NCBI GenBank assembly: GCA_030148505.1
Contig: JASBTI010000010.1
Location: 38,648 to 102,647 of the forward strand
DNA length: 64,000 bases
Reading direction: 5' to 3'
Source: Rhodanobacter sp.
GTDB taxonomy: Bacteria; Pseudomonadota; Gammaproteobacteria; Xanthomonadales; Rhodanobacteraceae
Below, piece after piece: positions 28,372 to 36,570 of the stretch. Each line of letters opens with the position of its first letter. The stretch's first letter is position 1. Both the position numbers and the translations under genes were made by a program. The notes under the pieces were generated by a model. The model searched no databases. It was not told the DNA's origin and worked only from the letters and a program-made list of their open reading frames with translations.

Positions 28372-31300
28372 TCACCACGAAAGGGGTTTTTGGCCTGAAG
28401 CCTCGAGTCGGTTGCCCAGAGCGTGCCGTTCCACCTGCTCCAACTGGTGCCAGCGAACGAGTGTGGCGTCCAGCGCCCGCGACAGCGCTGCGTAAGAGGC
28501 CAGCGCATCCGGGCTGGGATCGGCATCCGCACCATCGACGGCCTGTTCAAGCGCAGCGAGTTTCATCGATAGCGCGCGCAGGCTGTCGGTGCGTTGCGGC
28601 GGGCTACCCATGCTGTTGCGAGGGTCCGGGTGCAGGTCGACGCCAGACACCTCGGTCATCCTGGCGATCAGATCGGTCAACTCCCTGTGCATGGCGGCAC
28701 CCGCGTGCATCTGCCGCGCATCGAGCGCCTTGAGCCGCTTGCCGGCCTCGCTCATCGCCGTGGCGGTACGGACCCGCGCCGCTTCCACCTTGCGTGCCAA
28801 TACAAACTCGCGATGCAGTGCCGCCTCGGACAGTTTTACCCGGGGATCGGGCAAGACCCGTAGCAGCTGCCGGTAGGTGTGCCCGTCCACACTGAGCACG
28901 ACGCGGTACTGGCCGGGGGGTGCCCACACGCCGCTGTGCGAGCGCCGCGACGGGATGCCGGCCGGTGCCGGATAGTGAAGGTCCCAGACGAAGCGGTGCA
29001 TGCCGGCAGCCGTCGACAGTTGCATGGGCTTGGGCACCCATTCCGGTGCATAGGCCAGCGTGGCCGGATTCGGCGCACTGACCTTGTCGTTGCTGCTGAA
29101 GCGGCGCACAACAGCGCCTTGCGCATCGAGCACGGTCAGCGTCACCGGCCCGTTCACGCCTTGCGCCAGTGTGTAGTCGATGTAGGCACCATCCGGCGGG
29201 TTGGCGGCGGTCGGCTCGTCCTTCGGCAGCGGGGTGCCGGTGAAGCCGGCCGGACGCATGCGGATGGCATCGGCCGGTTTGAACAAGGTGGTCGCGGTGA
29301 CGCGGGCCTTGTCCATCTGCCGCAACGCGGTGATGTCGTCCATGATCCAGAAGCCACGACCATGCGTGGCGATCACCAGGTCGTTGTCGTGCACGTCGAT
29401 GTCGCGTACCGAGGTCATCGGCAGGTTCTGCTGCAGCGATTGCCAGTGCGCGCCGTCGTCGAACGACACAAACATGCCTTTCTCGGTACCGGCGTAGAGC
29501 AGGCCCCGGTGCTTCGGGTCCTCGCGTACCACGTTGACGAAGCTGTCGCGTGGAATGCCCTGGTCGGCACGATGCCAGCTTCTGCCGCCGTCGTCGGTGC
29601 GATAGATATAGGGGGTGTCATCGTCGAGGCGGTGACGATCGACCGCTAGCCAGGCGACGTTGGCGTCGTAGCGGGACAGTTCGATGCCGGCGATCTTCGA
29701 CCATGGGGTCAGCGCCTTCGGGGTGACCTGGCGCCACTGTCCGCCACCGTCATCGGTGCGCCAGACCAAACCATCGTCGGTGCCGACCCACAGCTCCCTG
29801 GCGTGCAGCGGCGAGGGGGCAATGGTGTAGATCACCCCGCGGCGCTTGCTGACATGGTTGTCGTCGGCGGCGGTGACGGCATCGAGGTTGGGTGGGGTGC
29901 CGGCATCTTTGCGGGTCAGGTCGGGACTGATCGGGGTCCAGTGGTCGCCGCCGTCGGTGGTGCGGAACAGCCGTTGATTGGCGAAGTAGAGTGTCTTGGT
30001 GCCGCGCTTGGAAAAGGTCAGCGGCAAGGTCCAGGCGCCGCGGTAGTGGGCTGCCGGGTAGGCCAGGGTCGGGTCGATGTGGCGTGTTTGCTCGGTGCGT
30101 GTATCGAGTTTGTCCACCTTGTTGCCATAGACGATGTCGGGATCGTCCGGGTCAGGCGCAATCATGCCGCTTTCGCCACCGGCGGTGATTTCGTGAAACT
30201 GCTCCATGGTGATGCCGTCGCTGGTGCCGGTGCGGCTGGGCAGCGCCACGGCGCCGGAATCCTGCTGGGCGCCGTAGACCCAGTACGGAAACCGGTTGTC
30301 GGTGGCGACGTGGTACATCTGCGCAGTCGGCTGGTTGTGCCAGCTGCTCCAGGTCTTGCCGCCGTTGAGGGTGATCAGCGCGCCCTGATCGACGCCGAGA
30401 ATCTGTCGGTCGGCATCGGTCGGGTCGATCCACATCTGGTGGAAGTCGTCGCCGGTGGGATCGCCCTTCAGCGCGATGAACTGCTTGCCGCCATCGTCCG
30501 AGCGCAACACGATGGTGTTCATCACGTAGACACGGTCGGCGTTCTTCGGGTCCACGGTGAGCCGGCAGAAATACCAGCCGCGCTGCCAGATGCGCTGGTC
30601 GGCGTTGACATGCTGCCAATGCGCGCCGCCATCGTCGGAACGGTACAGACCACCTTCGCCCTGGCCGGCATCGACCAGGGCAAACACCCGGTTCGGCTGG
30701 CTTGGCGCCAGCGCGATGCCGATGCGGCCGGGATGGGCGGGAAAGCCGTGGCCCTGGATCTGCTGCCAGTGGCTGCCGCCATCATGCGACACGTACAGGC
30801 CGCTGCCCGGACCGTTGGAGGGCGGGTACACGCTCCACGGCGGACGCCGGGTCTGCCACAGTGCGGCATAGATCGTGTCCGGGTCACCGGGCTTGAAGGC
30901 CAGGTCGATCGCACCGGTATCGGCGTTCTTGAAGAGGACTTTCTGCCAGTGCACGCCACCGTCGGTAGAACGGAACACGCCACGCTCGGCATTCGGCCCG
31001 TAGGCATGCCCGAGCGCCGCGGTGAACACCACCTTCGGGTTGCGCGGATCGACCAGCACCCTGGCAATCTGCCGGGTATCGTCCAGCCCGATATGGGTCC
31101 AGTGTTTGCCGGCATCGGTCGACCTGTACATGCCGTCGCCGTGGGCGATGTCCGAGCGCATGTCCGCCTCGCCGGTACCCACGTAAATCGTTTTTGGATC
31201 GGATGGCGCCAGCGCCAGGGCCCCGATCGAGCCGACCGGTTGCCCATCAAAGATAGGTTTCCAGGTGCGCCCCGCATCCGCCGTGGCCCAGACGCCACCG

Positions 31301-31491
31301 TCGACGGCGCCAAAATAGAAATGCCGGTTGTCTCCAGCGATGCCCGTCACGGTCAGCACCCGGCCGCCGCGGAAAGGCCCGATCAGGCGCCAGTCGAGGC
31401 TCTGGTACAGCGAGGGATCGACCGTGGCATGCGCCGCAAGCGTGGTGGAGACACCGAGCACGAGCACGGCAAGACAGTGGCGCAGACGCAT
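28372..31491 (-). CDS. secreted VPS10/sortilin-like BNR-repeat protein (paralogue 1)
   Basis: A 1039-residue exported beta-propeller protein. The signal peptide is MRLRHCLAVLVLGVSTTLAAHA; the ATG at 31491 has AGGGA upstream, while the longer frame adds 24 non-signal residues. At least nine Asp-box repeats of the S/T-x-D-x-G-x-x-W type follow (STDAGKHW, STDGGVHW, SHDGGSHW, SDDGGAHW, TTDGGDHW, TDDGGRSW and others) out to about residue 740. A C-terminal region without repeats runs to 1039. Such proteins are often labelled glycosyl hydrolase, but no sialidase residues are evident and no activity is established. Closely similar to the protein at 37612-40809. Confidence 0.9.
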   Translation of the reverse strand: MRLRHCLAVLVLGVSTTLAAHATVDPSLYQSLDWRLIGPFRGGRVLTVTGIAGDNRHFYFGAVDGGVWATADAGRTWKPIFDGQPVGSIGALALAPSDPKTIYVGTGEADMRSDIAHGDGMYRSTDAGKHWTHIGLDDTRQIARVLVDPRNPKVVFTAALGHAYGPNAERGVFRSTDGGVHWQKVLFKNADTGAIDLAFKPGDPDTIYAALWQTRRPPWSVYPPSNGPGSGLYVSHDGGSHWQQIQGHGFPAHPGRIGIALAPSQPNRVFALVDAGQGEGGLYRSDDGGAHWQHVNADQRIWQRGWYFCRLTVDPKNADRVYVMNTIVLRSDDGGKQFIALKGDPTGDDFHQMWIDPTDADRQILGVDQGALITLNGGKTWSSWHNQPTAQMYHVATDNRFPYWVYGAQQDSGAVALPSRTGTSDGITMEQFHEITAGGESGMIAPDPDDPDIVYGNKVDKLDTRTEQTRHIDPTLAYPAAHYRGAWTLPLTFSKRGTKTLYFANQRLFRTTDGGDHWTPISPDLTRKDAGTPPNLDAVTAADDNHVSKRRGVIYTIAPSPLHARELWVGTDDGLVWRTDDGGGQWRQVTPKALTPWSKIAGIELSRYDANVAWLAVDRHRLDDDTPYIYRTDDGGRSWHRADQGIPRDSFVNVVREDPKHRGLLYAGTEKGMFVSFDDGAHWQSLQQNLPMTSVRDIDVHDNDLVIATHGRGFWIMDDITALRQMDKARVTATTLFKPADAIRMRPAGFTGTPLPKDEPTAANPPDGAYIDYTLAQGVNGPVTLTVLDAQGAVVRRFSSNDKVSAPNPATLAYAPEWVPKPMQLSTAAGMHRFVWDLHYPAPAGIPSRRSHSGVWAPPGQYRVVLSVDGHTYRQLLRVLPDPRVKLSEAALHREFVLARKVEAARVRTATAMSEAGKRLKALDARQMHAGAAMHRELTDLIARMTEVSGVDLHPDPRNSMGSPPQRTDSLRALSMKLAALEQAVDGADADPSPDALASYAALSRALDATLVRWHQLEQVERHALGNRLEASGQKPLSW

Positions 31492-31718
31492 GGTGGTTCC
31501 CTGGTTCGGCTGGATCTGTCCCGCCAGTGTAAGACGCCAACTGTCGTCATGCTCAAGGGTCACAAGTCACGGGCCGCCGGCGGCGACTCTTAGCGTGAAC
31601 GTACTGCTGTTTGCGCGGTGAGCATTTCGATCCCACGTAGGAGTCGGTTCCGGCTTCAGCTTGGGCGTGATGAAGATAGATCCGATGCGCCCGGTCTCCG
31701 GTATGCGGCGCAACGGGC
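31492..31718. other. intergenic region between the VPS10-like and anti-sigma genes, degenerate repeat
   Basis: No gene is supported here. Around 31637-31675 the GTAGGAGTCGGTTCCGGC stretch resembles degenerate members of the GTAGGAG-type palindromic repeats common in pseudomonads and xanthomonads. Confidence 0.3.
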
Positions 31719-32474
31719 TTAGCGCCAGCCGGCGGCACGCGCCGCGCGTTCTTGCTGCGCATTGAAGGCTTCGCCGCGGATGCGTGCGTCGACCGCGGCC
31801 TGCACATCGCGCGGCATGTCGCTGGCGGCCTGACGCAGTTCGCCACCAGCTGGCTGTTCCGCGGCACGGATTACCGGCAACGACCAGCCGGCACGGTGAT
31901 GGCAGGCGAGGCCGGCCATCGCCGGTTTGGCGTGCTCGACAAAGGTGCGGCAGATGCGCCCGTCGGCGCTGCGGAAAGTCAGGCCGATGGTAACCGTGGC
32001 GCGTGGATCAGGTTCACTCGCCAGTGACTGGTTCAGCGCCTTGGACAAGGCGCCCGCGGCGAACTGCTGGCCGTTCTGCACGCGTACGAGGTCGTTGCCC
32101 GGCTGCCACCACAACGCTACGGCCAGCACCGCCAGCGACGCCGCCACCGCGGCGGCGGGCATGGCCCAGCGCCGTGGTGCGCGGCGCCGGCCGGCGCCAA
32201 AGCCACGTCGGTGCCTCGCCATGGCGACAGGCGCAGCAGGGGTCGCCGCTTGCGGGGAGGGTGGCTGCAACAGTGCGGACAGATGCTCCGGCACCGGCTC
32301 GTCGAGCACCGGGTCGAACGCGGCTTTCAGTTGTGTCCGCAGCGCCTGCGCCTGCTGCACACGGCGGGCAAGCATCTCGTCGTGTGCCAGCGCGGCATCG
32401 ACCAGCGCCGCGCTTGCCGGCTCGAGCTCGCCGTCCACGTAAGCCTGCAATGTGTCGTCGTCGATCGGGTTCAT
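31719..32474 (-). CDS. membrane anti-sigma factor
   Basis: A 251-residue single-pass regulator that should hold the neighbouring ECF sigma factor. Residues 1-60 form the cytoplasmic anti-sigma helices (DDDTLQAYVDGELEPASAALVDAALAHDEMLARRV); no zinc HxxxCxxC motif is present. A TM helix lies near 105-122 (PAAAVAASLAVLAVALWW), followed by a periplasmic domain with two cysteines (GRICRTF and GLACHH). Its ATG at 32474 has GGAAAGGA upstream and overlaps the sigma stop codon (ATGA), the classical sigma/anti-sigma coupling. The longer frame upstream is the sigma gene read in another frame. Confidence 0.88.
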   Translation of the reverse strand: MNPIDDDTLQAYVDGELEPASAALVDAALAHDEMLARRVQQAQALRTQLKAAFDPVLDEPVPEHLSALLQPPSPQAATPAAPVAMARHRRGFGAGRRRAPRRWAMPAAAVAASLAVLAVALWWQPGNDLVRVQNGQQFAAGALSKALNQSLASEPDPRATVTIGLTFRSADGRICRTFVEHAKPAMAGLACHHRAGWSLPVIRAAEQPAGGELRQAASDMPRDVQAAVDARIRGEAFNAQQERAARAAGWR

Positions 32475-32959
32475 GTGTCCTTTCCAAGATGGGCTTGCAA
32501 GGTGGTGCGGGCACGCGCCAGGCGGCTGGTGATGGTCCCCACCGGTACCTGCAGCAGGTCGGCGGCCTCGTTGTACGAAAGGCCCTCGATCAGCACCAGG
32601 GCCACCACTTCGCGATGGTCCGGCGGCAGCGCCGCCACCGCCGCTGCCAGCTCCAGTTTCTGCGCGGGTGCGCTGCTGCCGTCGGCGGCCGTAACGCCGG
32701 CTTCCTCCGGCACGAACAGGTTTTGCGACCTGCCGCGTGCGCGCATCTCGTCCCGCCAGGCGTTGCGCGCAATCGCGAACACCCATTTGTCCAGCGGCGC
32801 GTCCGGCCGCCACTGCGCCGCCCGATTCAGTGCGCGCTCCAGCACGATCTGCACCAGGTCATCGGCATCGGCGATCTGGCCCGCCAGCGCCCGCGCCAAC
32901 CGGCGCAGACGCGGCAGCAACGGAATCAATCCTTCGCGCACAGCTTGGCTCGGATCCAC
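32471..32959 (-). CDS. ECF-type RNA polymerase sigma factor
   Basis: A 162-residue group IV sigma factor. Region 2 has DADDLVQIVLERALNRAAQWRPDAPLDKWVFAIARNAWRDEMR (residues 30-75). Region 4 has LPPDHREVVALVLIEGLSYNEAADLLQVPVGTITSRLARARTTLQ (110-155). The start is GTG at 32959 with AAGG six bases upstream. It is co-transcribed with the anti-sigma gene and divergent from the S8 peptidase gene. A promoter-like element just upstream recurs before the gene at 34481, suggesting autoregulation and a local regulon. Confidence 0.93.
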   Translation of the reverse strand: MDPSQAVREGLIPLLPRLRRLARALAGQIADADDLVQIVLERALNRAAQWRPDAPLDKWVFAIARNAWRDEMRARGRSQNLFVPEEAGVTAADGSSAPAQKLELAAAVAALPPDHREVVALVLIEGLSYNEAADLLQVPVGTITSRLARARTTLQAHLGKDT

Positions 32960-32970
32960 GTATTACCTTT

Positions 32971-33000
32971 CCACTACGTTTGAGGAGGAGGATTCCTTCC
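32971..33000 (-). promoter_or_regulatory. candidate autoregulatory ECF promoter
   Basis: On the minus strand GGAAGGA (33000-32994) and ACGTAGTGG (32979-32971) are separated by 14 bases. The same 30-bp layout occurs at 34408-34437. Spacing fits ECF promoters of the GGAA-N16-CGTA kind. The predicted transcript start falls only about 10 bases before the GTG start codon, which is short and a weakness. Confidence 0.5.
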
Positions 33001-33080
33001 ATCGCGCGCAACGGCGCGGTTCGGGAACGTAAAGCCCGCCAATGCTAGCATCCGGGTCATTCTCGCCAATCCAGTCCGCC

Positions 33081-34373
33081 ATGCCACTGCAGCGTTCTTT
33101 TTTTGTGCTGATTCGACTGCTGACCGTCGTGTTTGCCCTGGGCTGCGCCACGTCCGTGCAGGCGCAAATGCGAGGGCCGATCGGAGGATTTCCAGGAGGA
33201 CGGGGCGTGCCGGTAGGGATGCCCCATGTCGACATGCCCGGCATCGGCGATCCCGGCGTGGGTATGCCAGGTAACCGTTTCGGACCGGGATTCCACCATG
33301 TCGATGACCTGCTGCACGTGCCGCAAGGTCTCACGCGCAAGTTGCAGATCAAGGCCTTGCTGCGGCGAGAGCCCGGACGGGTGGAAGTCGACCCGAACGG
33401 TGCGCCGATCCTGCGCGGTGAATTCCTTGTCATGGGCCTGTCCGATCAGCAACTCCATGCCTTGCAGGCCTTGGGATTCACTGCAGCCAGCAAGCCGTCA
33501 GCGGACGCCACGCTGGGCCTAGATCTGCGGATTCTCCACGACAGCCGCAGCCGCAATGCGGCGAAGGCGATGAAGGTACTCCAGCAAGTGGCGCCGAACG
33601 CGACCTTCACCTACCAGTATCTCTACCTCCCGGCGGGTGTAGGCGATGTCGCCCAGGGCGATACCTCGGCGGCAAGATCGTCCTCGGCTGTGCCGCGGCG
33701 TGTGGGGCTGATCGACGGTGGCGTGAATCCGGCCGACCCGGCGCTGGCGCGCGCGCGCGTAGAGCAATTCGGTTGCCAGAAGCCGACCGTGTCGCGGCAC
33801 GGTACGGTGGTGGCCGAGCGACTTGTCGATGGCGACCCGGACACGCTTTACGCGGCCAACCTGTGGTGTGGCAATGCGGTGGGCGGCACCACCTCGAGCC
33901 TCGTGAACGCGCTCGCGTGGATGGCACGCCAACAGGTGCCGGTGATCAATATCAGTCTGGTCGGCCCCGACAATCCGGTGCTCGCACGCGCGGTGCAGGT
34001 GATGATTGCACGCGGCCACGTGCTGGTCAGTGCGGTCGGCAACGACGGACCTGCCGCGCCACCGTTATACCCCGCGGCTTATCCAGGTGTGATCGGCGTC
34101 AGCGGTGTCGACGCGCGCAACCGTGTGCTGCCCGAGTCGGGCAGCGGTACCCAGGTAGCGTTCTGCGCCCTGGGCCTGGTGGGCCAGGGACGCAATGCGA
34201 TGCGCGGTACCTCGTTTGCGTCGCCGATCGTGGCCCGTAGGGCGGCCCAGCTGCTGGCGACCCCGCGCCCGGGCGCGGCAGCCCAGGTCCTGAAACAACT
34301 GGCGGGGGAGGCCCGCGACCTCGGCCCTCGGGGCCGCGATCCGCGCTATGGCTACGGCCTGTTGACGCCATGA
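33081..34373 (+). CDS. secreted S8 family (subtilisin-like) serine peptidase
   Basis: A 430-residue exported protease. The signal peptide ends near SVQA, followed by a Gly/Pro/Met-rich stretch (about 30-75) and a propeptide-like region (80-205). The catalytic domain has Asp212 in VGLIDGGV, His240 in SRHGTVVAE, oxyanion Asn321 in AVGNDGPAAPP and Ser378 in RGTSFASPIVA. The domain is compact and ends at GYGLLTP. I use the ATG at 33081 because it starts a clean signal peptide. It is divergent from the ECF pair and upstream of two secreted low-complexity genes; it may process them or degrade a regulator. Confidence 0.9.
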   Translation: MPLQRSFFVLIRLLTVVFALGCATSVQAQMRGPIGGFPGGRGVPVGMPHVDMPGIGDPGVGMPGNRFGPGFHHVDDLLHVPQGLTRKLQIKALLRREPGRVEVDPNGAPILRGEFLVMGLSDQQLHALQALGFTAASKPSADATLGLDLRILHDSRSRNAAKAMKVLQQVAPNATFTYQYLYLPAGVGDVAQGDTSAARSSSAVPRRVGLIDGGVNPADPALARARVEQFGCQKPTVSRHGTVVAERLVDGDPDTLYAANLWCGNAVGGTTSSLVNALAWMARQQVPVINISLVGPDNPVLARAVQVMIARGHVLVSAVGNDGPAAPPLYPAAYPGVIGVSGVDARNRVLPESGSGTQVAFCALGLVGQGRNAMRGTSFASPIVARRAAQLLATPRPGAAAQVLKQLAGEARDLGPRGRDPRYGYGLLTP

Positions 34374-34407
34374 GCCTGAACACATCCCAAACGTAACTCG
34401 CCCCCAG

Positions 34408-34437
34408 GGAAGGATCCTCGGGCGCCGGACGTAATGG
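34408..34437 (+). promoter_or_regulatory. candidate ECF promoter for the low-complexity secreted gene
   Basis: GGAAGGA (34408-34414), 14 bases, then ACGTAATGG (34429-34437), 43 bases before the ATG at 34481. The ends and spacing match the element upstream of the local ECF sigma gene (32971-33000, minus strand), with 18 of 30 positions equal and matches concentrated in the two boxes. Confidence 0.6.
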
Positions 34438-34480
34438 ACCTCGCAAGCCGCGGATTCGCCGCTGGCAGGAGGTCCCCACC

Positions 34481-35527
34481 ATGCGAAACACGACTCTCGA
34501 CACCAAGACTGTCAACAAGACCCTGATTGCAGCTGCCTTGGCCCTGGCGATGATGGCTCCCCTGCATGCCCAGGTGCTGGGTGGTGGCTCGCTTGCTGGC
34601 GGTGTCACCGGCGGGCTGACTGGTGCGATGAATGCCCCGATGGGCCAGATCGGTGGCCAGATCGGCGGTGCCGCACACGGCATGGGCAACGTCGATGCCT
34701 CCAACATCAATCCACCGAGCGCCCAAGCAGGTTCAGGGCTGTCGCATCAGGCTGCTTCGAAGGTCGCTGCGGGCGCAACCCATGCAACGCACACCGCCAG
34801 TCCGGTGAATGGCTCCGCTGCCACCCACGCACTGAACGGACTTGCGATCGCCAAGAAATCTGCTGATGCCAACGCTGTGCGCGGGTTCTCGACCGCGACA
34901 GGCGCCATCGCCGGCCACCAAGGGAACAGGGGCAGCGCCGCGCTGAAAGGTGCCGCAAGCATGGAAGGCTCGGTGACGGGCGCGGTCGATACCACCGGTG
35001 CGCGCAACACCGCCGTGGCAGCGGCGGGTGATCTGACCACGCAGGCACGCTCTCGGGCTTCGGCAGCCGGCCACCATGTGCGAGGCGCCGCAAACCAGGC
35101 CAAGCACACGGCAGGAAAGGTGTCTTCAAGCGCGATGGGTTCGCTCCATACTGCGCGGGGCGCCACCACGGCGGGATTGAAATCCGTCCCATCGGCGGGG
35201 ACGCAAGCCGAAGGTTCGGCCAGCAATACATCGTCGCTCAGCCCGAATAGCAAGATCGGCCAGTCAAATAGCAGGTCGACCCGGAAACCGGGCCTGTTGT
35301 CACCCGTGAACCACGGCATGAGCAGCAAGGCCGCGATGGCTGACGCATCGGGCTCCGGTTCGGCCAGTGGCAGCGCAAACACTCGCGCCCGCAGCGCCTC
35401 CGGCACGAACGGCGCGGCCCATGCCGACGGACGGGCCGGTGCCCAGGGCTCGACACGCGACGGCATCTCGGCCTCCGCGCAGGCAGATGGCGGCGCGCAT
35501 GGCGCTGCGAATGCCCAGACGTACTGA
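34481..35527 (+). CDS. secreted Ala/Gly/Ser-rich low-complexity protein
   Basis: A 348-residue protein I do not recognise. A signal peptide covers about residues 1-31 (TLIAAALALAMMAPLHAQ). Next is a Gly-rich stretch (LGGGSLAGGVTGGLTGAM) and then a long region dominated by Ala, Gly, Ser, Thr and His without cysteine. Short motifs such as AAGHH, GSASGSA and ADGGAHGAA recur loosely. Composition fits a fibre, matrix or surface structural protein. A very strong ribosome binding site (AGGAGG, eight bases before ATG) suggests high expression. The ECF-type element lies upstream. Confidence 0.75.
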   Translation: MRNTTLDTKTVNKTLIAAALALAMMAPLHAQVLGGGSLAGGVTGGLTGAMNAPMGQIGGQIGGAAHGMGNVDASNINPPSAQAGSGLSHQAASKVAAGATHATHTASPVNGSAATHALNGLAIAKKSADANAVRGFSTATGAIAGHQGNRGSAALKGAASMEGSVTGAVDTTGARNTAVAAAGDLTTQARSRASAAGHHVRGAANQAKHTAGKVSSSAMGSLHTARGATTAGLKSVPSAGTQAEGSASNTSSLSPNSKIGQSNSRSTRKPGLLSPVNHGMSSKAAMADASGSGSASGSANTRARSASGTNGAAHADGRAGAQGSTRDGISASAQADGGAHGAANAQTY

Positions 35528-35654
35528 TTCACATGCATAGGATGGCTGCGGGCATACCCCCGCGTGGGTTTTCGGCGCAGCTATCGAGACCGTGACGACG
35601 TTGTTCGTTTGACAAACCCATCTGCCTTTTGCCGCATCTCCAGAGGAGACACCC

Positions 35655-36497
35655 ATGAAAAACCGACGCTTCACGCTTACCCTCGTTGGCGCTACCGTGA
35701 TGACCGCGCTTGCGGCTACGCCGTTGATGGCACAGAGCACGGCGACGTCCGATTCCGGCACGACGACCACCACCACCACCAACCAGGAATCGACCCGACT
35801 CAGCGGCGAGTTCGCCACCTTCGCCGGTTCGGAGACGAACTCGCAAGCACTGGTGAACGGCTTGCGTGATGGCACCGCCATCACCCTGACCCAGGTAACC
35901 CATAACGCCGACGGCACCAGCACCAGTACCGACTCCACGATCCAGCCGGTGACCGGCAAGATGGGCTACGGCAATGTGAAAATCGCGCTATCGCTGGCTG
36001 AGGCCAGTCTGGCCAAGGCGGGTATCACCGATCCGACTGCAGCTCAGATTGCCGCGGCGCTCAATGGTGGCAGCTTGACGCTGGCCGACGGCAGCACGGT
36101 CGATCTCCAGGGCGTGCTGGCAGCACGGGCATCCGGCCAGGGCTGGGGCCAGATCGCCAACAGCATGGGTTTCAAGCTGGGTGACCTGATGCGTTCTCCG
36201 CAAGCGGCAGGGGCCGGGGCGCAGGGCGAAGCGAAGGCTCGTGTTGCTGCCGACGGTCACGCGCAAGCCGGTATGGATGCTCATGCCAGCGCCAGCGGTG
36301 ATTTCGGCAAGAGTCAGATCACCGACCACCCCAGCGGCGACAATAGCGCGTTCGGCCAGGCCCAGCTCACCGACCACCCCACGGGTATGAGTGGGCTGGA
36401 TCACCCCAGTATCCCCGAGCGTCCCACTGTGCCGAATCGCCCGCAGTTGCCGCAGCGGCCGGAGATTCCGTCGCACGTTGGTCGTCCGGGCGGCTGA
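35655..36497 (+). CDS. secreted protein with conserved GYGN/GWGQIA core and repetitive C-terminus
   Basis: A 280-residue exported protein of unknown function. Signal peptide residues 1-26 end at PLMAQ, then a short Thr run. A compact core at about 98-180 has MGYGNVKIALSLAEASLAKAG, DPTAAQIAAALNGG and VLAARASGQGWGQIANSMGFKLGDL; I have seen similar cores in uncharacterised proteobacterial secreted proteins but know no function. The tail has a near repeat (SQITDHPSG and AQLTDHPTG) and a Pro/Arg-rich end (IPERPTVPNRPQLPQRPEIP). Ribosome site GAGGAG lies upstream. It sits between the low-complexity gene and the barrel gene, same strand. Confidence 0.75.
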   Translation: MKNRRFTLTLVGATVMTALAATPLMAQSTATSDSGTTTTTTTNQESTRLSGEFATFAGSETNSQALVNGLRDGTAITLTQVTHNADGTSTSTDSTIQPVTGKMGYGNVKIALSLAEASLAKAGITDPTAAQIAAALNGGSLTLADGSTVDLQGVLAARASGQGWGQIANSMGFKLGDLMRSPQAAGAGAQGEAKARVAADGHAQAGMDAHASASGDFGKSQITDHPSGDNSAFGQAQLTDHPTGMSGLDHPSIPERPTVPNRPQLPQRPEIPSHVGRPGG

Positions 36498-36570
36498 TTC
36501 GCTCCGTTCCCTCATGGGCCTGGCTTCAGCCAGGCCCGCTTTCCTCGACTACATCAAGGATTTTCAAGGC

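Noticed and set aside
29803..31593. 596-codon open frame opposite the first VPS10-like gene
   Set aside because: Composition follows the complement of the Asp-box repeats; no start signal or recognisable domain.
33021..33047. GGGAACGTAAAG upstream of the S8 peptidase as an ECF promoter
   Set aside because: It has a GGAAC box but no CGTA-type box at the spacing found in the other two elements.
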